DNA of 21,258 nt, from positions 1 through 21,258 of the forward strand of contig MGMR01000073.1 of assembly GCA_001796495.1 (NCBI GenBank), read 5' to 3'. Below the pieces are notes generated by a model that was not told the origin of the DNA, ran no database searches, and was given only the letters and a program-made list of their open reading frames with translations. This document shows positions 15,263 to 21,258 of this stretch, piece by piece; the stretch's first letter is position 1; every line of letters begins with the position of its first letter. This DNA is from Chloroflexi bacterium RBG_13_51_18. GTDB lineage: Bacteria; Chloroflexota; Dehalococcoidia; Dehalococcoidales; RBG-16-60-22. The translations under genes were made by a program, and so were the position numbers.

Positions 15263-15265
15263 CTC

Positions 15266-16666
15266 TCAGGGGAGATAAGCCTTCTGGTCTTTTAGTATCT
15301 GGATAATTCCCTTTTGTCTCATCAAGGCCTCGATCTCGGCGACCTTGCGGGGGATCCCAGCCGTTAGGTTCTCGCAGCCGTTTTCGGTGATGAGCACCGT
15401 GTCCTCGACCCGAACCCCCAGGTTCTCCCCGGCGAAGACGGCCAGTATGTCGCAGGCGAAAACCATCCCGGGTTTGAGCGGACCCCGGGGAGCGCCGCCG
15501 ACGTCATGGACGGCCATTCCCACGTAGTGGCTGCATCCTCCTCCCCGGACCATGATCTTGAACAAGTCCTTGGAAAGGTCATAGCCTTTCTGGGCCAGGA
15601 TTTCCTTGACCTTTTCGTTCACTTCCTCGCACGTAATCCCCGGCCGATAAAGGGAAAGACAGGTTTCCTCGATGACCTGGCAGGCTTCGTAGATTTCCTG
15701 CTGGCGCGGGCTGAAAACTCCGTTGGCCGGATAAGATATGGTGATATCGACATCATAGTATGCGACATCCGGCCCGGCGTCGACGACCAGGAAGTCCCCG
15801 TCGATCAGTCGCCGGTTGTGCTTATAGTAGTGCAGGAAGGGATGGTTTTCGGCCGAGCTCATAATGACGTTGTAGGCCAGGCTTTGGGCGCCTTCCTTTT
15901 TGCAGACGTATTCGAAGAGCGCCGCCAGCTCATATTCATAGATCCCAGGCCGTGTTGCCTTCATAATCTCGATCTGAGCTTTGACCCCGATCCGGCCGGC
16001 GCGGCGCAAAACCTCCACTTCCGCCGCCGACTTGATCGACCGAAGATCGGCGACGATCACGGAGCAATCTTTGACCTCGGCCTGGGGGAATCGTTCCCGC
16101 AAGAGCTTGATGAACTGAAGCTCCCGGGTGAGCCGTCCATCCCATTCGCTGCGGATCATGTCCTCGCGGAGGACCCACAATTTCTCCTCCGCGCATTCCC
16201 GCATCAGCTCTTCCGGCAGGAACGAGGTATAGACGGTTCCGACTCCCTCGTGGATCCGCCGCGCCAGGTAGCCTGAGAAATCCTCCGCGGGATGGCACCC
16301 CTCGATCCCGGTGTATTCCTGAGGTTTCCGAACCAGGTCTAGGCTAATGTTTTCTCCCTGGGCCTCCCGCTCGCTGATCGTGAAAAAGAGGGTGCTATCC
16401 TTGTTGACGCCGTCGATGACCAGGACGGAATTGGGGATTTCGACGCCGCTGAAATACATCAGGTCGTTGTTTTGAAAATACTCGGTATATCCCGTGACAT
16501 GCTGCGCCCCGAAAATGATGGCCAGGCCGCCGGGGATCTTGTCTATCAGGTTCTTCCGCCTCGCCGCATACTCGCTTCTGTCAAACTGCAGCGCGGCATT
16601 CGCCGTCAGGCCGAAGACAAGAACCGCCAGGGATAAGAGAACACCCGCCAAAATTCGCCTTCTCAT
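15266..16666 (-). CDS. Exported M24 metallopeptidase, aminopeptidase P (Xaa-Pro) type
   Basis: This 466-residue protein has a signal peptide (MRRRILAGVLLSLAVLVFGL, cleavage near ANA-A), an aminopeptidase P N-terminal domain (FDRSEYAARRKNLIDKIPGG, NDLMYFSGVEIPNSVLVID) and a C-terminal pita-bread M24 domain from about residue 215. Family members remove an N-terminal residue preceding proline using two metal ions. Expected ligands are Asp296 (VVDAG), Asp307 (DVDITIS), His380 (CSHYVG) and Glu421 (VRVEDTV). At the fourth position the usual Glu of the EPG motif is replaced: PGMVFACDILAVF puts Asp406 there. The following Pro-Gly is also missing, so metal binding or activity may differ. The start has AAAGGAG at 16674-16680. 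It lies 66 bases behind the DPP-IV gene on the same strand, giving a likely two-gene operon of proline-specific peptidases. Codons are G+C-rich. Confidence 0.9.
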   Translation of the reverse strand: MRRRILAGVLLSLAVLVFGLTANAALQFDRSEYAARRKNLIDKIPGGLAIIFGAQHVTGYTEYFQNNDLMYFSGVEIPNSVLVIDGVNKDSTLFFTISEREAQGENISLDLVRKPQEYTGIEGCHPAEDFSGYLARRIHEGVGTVYTSFLPEELMRECAEEKLWVLREDMIRSEWDGRLTRELQFIKLLRERFPQAEVKDCSVIVADLRSIKSAAEVEVLRRAGRIGVKAQIEIMKATRPGIYEYELAALFEYVCKKEGAQSLAYNVIMSSAENHPFLHYYKHNRRLIDGDFLVVDAGPDVAYYDVDITISYPANGVFSPRQQEIYEACQVIEETCLSLYRPGITCEEVNEKVKEILAQKGYDLSKDLFKIMVRGGGCSHYVGMAVHDVGGAPRGPLKPGMVFACDILAVFAGENLGVRVEDTVLITENGCENLTAGIPRKVAEIEALMRQKGIIQILKDQKAYLP

Positions 16667-16691
16667 CTCTTGACTCCTTTCCGAAGAAATG

Positions 16692-16705
16692 CCGGGAATT
16701 CCCGG
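16692..16705. repeat. 14-bp perfect palindrome between the DPP-IV and M24 genes
   Basis: CCGGGAATTCCCGG is a perfect palindrome in the 66-base gap inside the presumed operon. In RNA it would form only a tight stem, perhaps affecting mRNA stability; as DNA it could be a protein site. Confidence 0.45.
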
Positions 16706-16732
16706 ACTGCGTTCACCTGCCGGCCGGGCTTC

Positions 16733-19021
16733 CTAAGGAAGTCGCGGACCGGGTGGAAGGTTCTGGATCAGGTAATCGGTCAGCAGCCCATAAAGGTGCC
16801 TCGTCGTGTTTTCTCCTTCCCAGATGCCATGAGACCGGTTGGGATAAGTCATCATCGTGAACGGCTTGTTGTGTTTCACCAGTTCGTTGACCAGGGACTC
16901 CGTATTTTGAAAGTGGACATTGTCATCCCCGGTCCCATGGACTACGAGGAGATGTCCCTTGAGCTGCCCGGCGAAGGTGACCGGAGAGCCCTTTTCGTAT
17001 CCCTCGGGGTTGCTCTCCGGAGTGCCCATATACCGCTCCTGGTAGATGGAATTGTAAAACCTTTGATTTGTCACGGGAGCCACGGCCATTCCGGTTCGGT
17101 ATAGGTCGGGATACCTGAATATGAGGTTGAGGGTCATGGCCCCTCCTCCGCTCCATCCCCAGACGCCGACCCTTTCCTCGTCTACAAAGGAAAATTGCCT
17201 GATAATAGATCGGACGGCGGCCGCCTGTTCGGCCGAAGCGAGAATCCCGACCTGACGATAGATGCTTTTTCGCCAGGCCCGGCCCCGCGGGACTCTTGTC
17301 CCCCGGTTATCCACACTCATCACGATGTACCCCTTTTGGGTCAAAAGCAAGTGCCACAGATACTCGTCCCCCTCCCAGCGATCTGTCACTGTCGACCCCC
17401 ATGGCTCTCCATAGACATTAAATAGGACGGGGTATTTTTTCTTGGGATCAAAATCCAGAGGTCTCATGGACCAGGCATCAAGAAGAACGCCGCCAATATC
17501 AATCCGGAAAAACTCCGCAGGTCCCTTTTTCAGATAATTCACTTTCTCTCTAAGTTGGCGGTTGTCCGCCAACGCTCGAATCTCTTTATGTTCGGGCAGT
17601 CTCACGAGGTTGGTTACAGGCGGAACGCCGAAGCGGGAATACGTATAAACCGCCCAGCGGGAACACGGGGAAAGCCAGTAGACATGAGTCCCCTCCTCCC
17701 CTTCCGGGGTTACTCGCTCGGTCTTTCCTCTGCCATCCAGGGCGGTGCGGAACAAGTAACGCTGGGTTGGATTTTCGGGTGACGCCGTGTAATAGAGCCA
17801 GCCATTCTTTTCGTCGACGCCGGCAATGCTTTCCACGTCAAAACTGCCGGAAGTCAGGAGCCTCATTTTGTCCCCCGACCGCGAGGCAAGATAGACATGC
17901 CGCCAACCATCCCGTTCGCTGACCCAGATAAATTTCTGGCCACCCTCGAGCCAGCATATATCGGGCACTGCCTCAACCCAGGTTTGGTCGCTATCCGTAA
18001 GGATGGACCTCACCTGGCCGGTGGTCACATCTCCCAACATCAGCTCATTTCTGTTTTGGGCGCGGTTGAGATGCTGAAAAACGAGCTCTTTCGAATTCCC
18101 GTCCCAGTCCATTTGGGGGATATAATTGTTGCTAGGATCGCCTGGCACTTCAAGCCACCGCGTCTCTCCTCCCCTAATCCCGACGAATCCAATGCGGCAG
18201 GAAGAGTTTCTTTCTCCCGGCTTGGGAAACTTGATCGGAATTAGCCGAGGATAGAGAGAATCGGTGTTGTTGATCATATAAAATGTCGGGACGGCTGTAG
18301 AATCCAGTTGCCAGTATGCAATTGTCTGGCTATCCGGGCTCCAACGATATCCATTGCGAATAAAGAATTCCTCTTCATAGACATAATCAAAGCTACCGTT
18401 GATGACCTGCTCGGACCCATCACTCGTTAGAGGAATGATCTGCCGAGTGCCAAGATCCTCAACAAACAGATTATTCTCGCTGACATATCCAACCTTCTTT
18501 GAATCGGGAGAAAATGTCGCCAGGGTAAGCGTCTGAGGAAGAGAGGACCCGCCGATTGGCCAAAGTTCATTTTTGGCCAGATCGAAAATCCAATAATCTC
18601 CGAATGTCATATGAAAAACGCGCTGCGAGTTTGTCAGCAAAAGAATCATCTGCTCATTGGGAGAAAGCTCATAGTCGTCTATCCTTAGAGGATGCAACTT
18701 GCCGGGAAGAAGAACCTGTTCGGAAGAGATCACCATAGTGCGTTTTCCGCTTTCGACGTCATAGCGGACAAGGTCTTTCTCTCCAGGCCTTGCGTTTGAA
18801 TCCTCGAGCCTCATATAAGCGGAACCATCCTTGAGCCACTTCAAGGAATAGAGTACTTGGCCCTTGAATTCCGGACTGCTAAAGAGACGATCCAAGGTTA
18901 ATAGGGATTGATCTTCTTCCTGCGTGTTCTCAGCAAATGGAAAAACTGCCAAGAACAAAGTGGCAAAAAAAGCAACGATAATATTTTTCCAGGGCAAAGC
19001 GTTTTTCAACTCAGGTTTCAT
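16733..19021 (-). CDS. Exported dipeptidyl peptidase IV (S9B prolyl peptidase)
   Basis: This 762-residue protein matches DPP-IV in length and layout: an N-terminal hydrophobic segment (about 13-30, signal or anchor), an eight-bladed beta-propeller to about residue 510, and an alpha/beta hydrolase domain. The catalytic triad reads Ser624 in GWSGGG, Asp699 in GTGDDNVH and His731 in NRSHGIW, with spacing close to that of the human enzyme. The double-glutamate motif that anchors the free N-terminus of the peptide is present as YVYEEEFF (Glu217 and Glu218). It should therefore release Xaa-Pro or Xaa-Ala dipeptides in the periplasm or at the cell surface. The ribosome site AGGAGGT lies at 19027-19033. 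The downstream M24 enzyme has complementary Xaa-Pro aminopeptidase activity. Confidence 0.94.
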   Translation of the reverse strand: MKPELKNALPWKNIIVAFFATLFLAVFPFAENTQEEDQSLLTLDRLFSSPEFKGQVLYSLKWLKDGSAYMRLEDSNARPGEKDLVRYDVESGKRTMVISSEQVLLPGKLHPLRIDDYELSPNEQMILLLTNSQRVFHMTFGDYWIFDLAKNELWPIGGSSLPQTLTLATFSPDSKKVGYVSENNLFVEDLGTRQIIPLTSDGSEQVINGSFDYVYEEEFFIRNGYRWSPDSQTIAYWQLDSTAVPTFYMINNTDSLYPRLIPIKFPKPGERNSSCRIGFVGIRGGETRWLEVPGDPSNNYIPQMDWDGNSKELVFQHLNRAQNRNELMLGDVTTGQVRSILTDSDQTWVEAVPDICWLEGGQKFIWVSERDGWRHVYLASRSGDKMRLLTSGSFDVESIAGVDEKNGWLYYTASPENPTQRYLFRTALDGRGKTERVTPEGEEGTHVYWLSPCSRWAVYTYSRFGVPPVTNLVRLPEHKEIRALADNRQLREKVNYLKKGPAEFFRIDIGGVLLDAWSMRPLDFDPKKKYPVLFNVYGEPWGSTVTDRWEGDEYLWHLLLTQKGYIVMSVDNRGTRVPRGRAWRKSIYRQVGILASAEQAAAVRSIIRQFSFVDEERVGVWGWSGGGAMTLNLIFRYPDLYRTGMAVAPVTNQRFYNSIYQERYMGTPESNPEGYEKGSPVTFAGQLKGHLLVVHGTGDDNVHFQNTESLVNELVKHNKPFTMMTYPNRSHGIWEGENTTRHLYGLLTDYLIQNLPPGPRLP

Positions 19022-19172
19022 GCTTGACCTCCTAATGACTGATCAACTTGTGCAAAGCGACGATTCTGAGACGTCCTGGAGAGTATTTTAAGCCGCAGGT
19101 ATTTTAGTCACGGCCAAACAAATAAAGCAAATCAAAAAAAGCTGATTTCATTTTTAGCCCAGTAATTGTTCT

Positions 19173-19190
19173 AAAGGGCGCCCCCTTTTT
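19173..19190. other. Terminator-like hairpin in the divergent gap
   Basis: AAAGGG and CCCTTT (19173-19178 and 19183-19188) form a perfect stem with loop CGCC, and the T-run continues to 19190 on the plus strand. No plus-strand gene lies upstream to need a terminator, and the likely promoter of the next gene is further downstream, so its role is unclear. Confidence 0.35.
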
Positions 19191-19226
19191 CTAAAACCGA
19201 AAAGAGCGAATCTTGATTTTATTTGT

Positions 19227-19235
19227 GCTATATTT
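19227..19235 (+). promoter_or_regulatory. Extended -10 promoter candidate for the GWxTD gene
   Basis: TGC followed by TATATT (19230-19235) matches the extended -10 form TGnTATAAT in all but one base. No good -35 is present. The predicted leader is under 30 bases. Confidence 0.33.
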
Positions 19236-19268
19236 GTTTCTTGATTAAACCATTCTATAGAGGCGGCC

Positions 19269-20810
19269 ATGCGAACAAAGTCCTTGCTATTGAATCTCTT
19301 GATAGTCATCACGGCTACCCTTCCGCTGCCTAATTTTGCCGAACCGATCTCGGTTGCAGACGTAGTGAAGCCAACGGCTTTTGAGCACTTGGCGCCGGCT
19401 CCGAAACAGGCCAAGGAGCCCTTAAGCGAAGCGTCAAAGCAATGGCTGGAAGAAGTGGTCCTTTACATTATAACGGCCCGGGAAAAGGAAGTTTTCCTCA
19501 GTTTGCCGACGGAACTCGACCGTGGGCAGTTCATCGAGACCTTCTGGAAAAAACGCGATCCCAACCCAGAGACGCCGGAGAATGAGTTCAAGCTCGAGTA
19601 TTATCGCCGGATCGCCCTTGCCAACAAGTTTTTTGGAGTCGGTGGTATTCCAGGCTGGCGAACAGACCGGGGCCGCTTCTATATACTTCTTGGCCCGCCC
19701 AAAGAAATTGAGAGAGACTTGAATCCTTCTACGTCAGTCCTGACTATCTCCCAAGGACCCAGGGAGACTTGGCAATACTGGGGTCTTCCCAACCCCAGCC
19801 TTCCCTACAACCTGGAGTTAACCTTTGTCGATAAGTTCGGGACCGGGAATTACGTCCTTGATCAGACGCTGAACATGGCCCAGGGAAGGAAAGAAGTCCT
19901 CGACCCGAGCACACTGACGTTCCAATTTGACTATCTGGAAACAATTTCCGAAGCCATGAAGAATCCCTTTGAGAACATGGAAAAGCTCAAAGGGATTATC
20001 ACGACCCAAGTGACTTATAACCTCATCCCCTTTCAGTACGGGACTTTCTCATTTAAGGGGCTAGACAAAAAAACATTGGTACCTCTTATTCTGGCAATTC
20101 CCTATTCCTCTATCCCCTCAAAGAGGAGTGAATTCGACTATTTTTTCTCCCTCAACCTTACGGTTAATGTCAGCAATTCCCTCGGCCAAGTCGTCTTCGA
20201 AGCCAGCAAGGACTTCAATTTCAAGAAGACGGCGACTGAGCTGGCGGGGCTCCTAGATACTTCCTTCCAGTTCCAGACCTCTTTTTCGCTTGAGCCAGGG
20301 GACTATCGTCTCCACCTGCTTATCCTCGATAACTACACAGGGAAGGTCGGCACGTCCCACGAGCCGGTTTCTATTCCGGATTTTTCAGCCAGCAGCCCGG
20401 CTATGAGCGAGATTATTCTTTTCAAAGTAGACGCCCAGGCGGAACGCTCGCCCGAAGAGGAAAAAGAAGACCTAAAGGATGCCGTCCTGTGTGCCAACAC
20501 CGAGAGAATTTTCCGGACTGGAGATGAGATGGGCGTTTTTTTTGAGGCTTACAACCTGAGACTTGACGAAGCTACCGGCAAGAACAAGGTACGGGCTGAA
20601 TATGCCTTTATCCAGGCCGACAAGATAATAGCGCGGATTCCGGTGCCATCGATCGAGTCCTCTGTCCAGACGGACTGCGGCATGCGGACGTCGCTGCGCT
20701 TGAAGAATTTCCAGCCAGGAAATTATGTTTTGCGGGCCGCCGTGACCGATGATAACTCGGGCAAATCCGCCGTTAAGGAAATCCCCTTTTCTATTGTTGC
20801 CCCGAGATAA
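19269..20810 (+). CDS. Exported GWxTD-domain protein
   Basis: This 513-residue protein starts with a signal peptide (MRTKSLLLNLLIVITATLPL, cleavage near NFA-E). The GWxTD domain named for its motif spans about 55-220: WLEEVVLYIITAREKEVF, FWKKRDPNPETPENEF, then GWRTDRGRFYILLGPPKEI with the motif itself at 129-133, and the conserved ETWQYWGLP. The rest (about 250-513) looks like two beta-sandwich units. GWxTD proteins are widespread in Bacteroidota, Acidobacteriota and Aminicenantes; their biochemical function is not established. The ATG at 19269 has only a weak GAGG upstream. It is divergent from the DPP-IV gene, with 247 bases between them. Confidence 0.85.
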   Translation: MRTKSLLLNLLIVITATLPLPNFAEPISVADVVKPTAFEHLAPAPKQAKEPLSEASKQWLEEVVLYIITAREKEVFLSLPTELDRGQFIETFWKKRDPNPETPENEFKLEYYRRIALANKFFGVGGIPGWRTDRGRFYILLGPPKEIERDLNPSTSVLTISQGPRETWQYWGLPNPSLPYNLELTFVDKFGTGNYVLDQTLNMAQGRKEVLDPSTLTFQFDYLETISEAMKNPFENMEKLKGIITTQVTYNLIPFQYGTFSFKGLDKKTLVPLILAIPYSSIPSKRSEFDYFFSLNLTVNVSNSLGQVVFEASKDFNFKKTATELAGLLDTSFQFQTSFSLEPGDYRLHLLILDNYTGKVGTSHEPVSIPDFSASSPAMSEIILFKVDAQAERSPEEEKEDLKDAVLCANTERIFRTGDEMGVFFEAYNLRLDEATGKNKVRAEYAFIQADKIIARIPVPSIESSVQTDCGMRTSLRLKNFQPGNYVLRAAVTDDNSGKSAVKEIPFSIVAPR

Positions 20811-21148
20811 CCCGGCCAGCACAATGAGCCAAGAGAGCAAAAGGACGATCGGTCAATAGTTGAACCCAGCTCTAAACCGGTGCCAAAATAGTGCCAACTT
20901 GTTGTCAAAAACAACGAAAAACAATGAGTAATGACGAGAAATACTGGACAATAACGAGCACTAACGGGAAAAGGCAAATCTTAGGAAACAAAAGACTTAA
21001 CAGGCTAAGCCATTGATTCTTATCGAGTTGGCCCCACTCCCCCCTTTGTTCGCTGAGTTATGCCCGCTCGCTCCTCCAATCCGACCGGTTCAGCCTGAAG
21101 CACAGCGATAATATCAAGGCAATATGAGCAAGGCAGACTTCTCCCCCT
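20811..21148. other. Non-coding stretch with short direct repeats
   Basis: No credible gene is seen. Positions 20880-20900 contain GTGCCAA twice at an 11-base interval, followed by a GTTGT/ACAAC hairpin (20901-20915). An A-rich run to about 20975 then repeats ACAA/AATGACGAG/ATAACGAG/CTAACGGG-like words every 10 or 11 bases. It may be decayed mobile-element DNA or a protein-binding array. No T-rich terminator hairpin follows the GWxTD gene. Confidence 0.4.
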
Positions 21149-21240
21149 GCATATTCCGGTGCAAAGTGGCCATTGATTCCGATCGAAACTGGCCACTGAT
21201 TCCGGTTGAAAGTGGCCACCGATTCCGGTTGATTCCGGCC
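21149..21240 (+). repeat. Four contiguous 23-bp repeats, IS21-end-like
   Basis: Units at 21149-21171, 21172-21194, 21195-21217 and 21218-21240 follow one another without spacers. The core is GATTCCGGTTGAAAGTGGCC preceded by three variable bases (ACT, ATT, ACC); the first and last units are the most diverged. Multiple repeated transposase-binding sites with GTGGCC and ATTCCGG words are known from the termini of IS21-type elements, so an insertion sequence, or what is left of it, may begin here and extend beyond the right edge. No transposase gene is inside the window. Confidence 0.65.
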
Positions 21241-21258
21241 ACTTTTTTTCTCTTTCCG

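Noticed and set aside
15506..16276. Plus-strand frame of 256 codons
   Set aside because: Antisense shadow of the M24 gene caused by its G+C-rich codons.
20723..20977. Minus-strand frame of 84 codons beyond the GWxTD gene
   Set aside because: It overlaps the 3' end of the GWxTD gene antisense, and its remaining part is translated from the A-rich repeat region; no ribosome site or known motif.
21149..21240. CRISPR array
   Set aside because: The units are contiguous with no unique spacers and vary among themselves; no cas gene is nearby.

Overview
The window looks like chromosomal DNA from a Gram-negative, peptide-degrading heterotroph. The TonB-dependent receptor with an N-terminal carboxypeptidase-regulatory-like domain, the GWxTD-domain protein and the many signal-peptide-bearing hydrolases resemble gene content of Candidatus Aminicenantes or Acidobacteriota. 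This placement is inferred from protein architecture, not from a marker gene.

Layout. Positions 1-390 hold the possible start of a flavoprotein gene running off the left edge and a truncated or degenerate tRNA-Ala(GGC) on the minus strand. An exported CocE/X-Pro dipeptidyl-peptidase-like hydrolase follows on the plus strand (391-2418) and ends in a convergent gap with a 9-bp hairpin. From 12601 down to 2553 all genes are on the minus strand, in transcription order: exported COG1228-type amidohydrolase, carboxypeptidase-regulatory-like/TPR protein, TonB-dependent receptor, C69 dipeptidase, MFS transporter and ornithine-cyclodeaminase-family enzyme. Divergent from the amidohydrolase, on the plus strand, are an exported acetamidase/formamidase-family protein with an inserted CxxC...CxxC module and a GntR/FCD regulator (12932-15197). 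Back on the minus strand, a DPP-IV-type S9 peptidase (19021-16733) precedes an exported M24 aminopeptidase-P-like protein (16666-15266). A plus-strand GWxTD protein (19269-20810) comes last, and the right edge carries four contiguous 23-bp repeats resembling the repeated ends of IS21-type elements.

How the genes may work together. Several families are proline-linked: X-Pro dipeptidyl-peptidase-like, DPP-IV, aminopeptidase P, a COG1228 enzyme (a group that includes prolidases) and an ornithine cyclodeaminase relative (a family that includes enzymes yielding L-proline). With the outer-membrane receptor, the C69 dipeptidase and the inner-membrane permease, the simplest reading is a locus for capture and stepwise breakdown of proline-containing peptides or N-acyl/amide compounds. 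The GntR protein is a candidate regulator; a perfect 8-5-8 inverted repeat lies in the divergent promoter region. This functional reading is inference. The domain calls are well supported by motifs in the translations.

Base composition by eye is mosaic: the CocE-like and M24 genes are clearly richer in G+C than the block from about 5350 to 15200. Together with the tRNA fragment and the IS-like repeats, this suggests the region was assembled in pieces.
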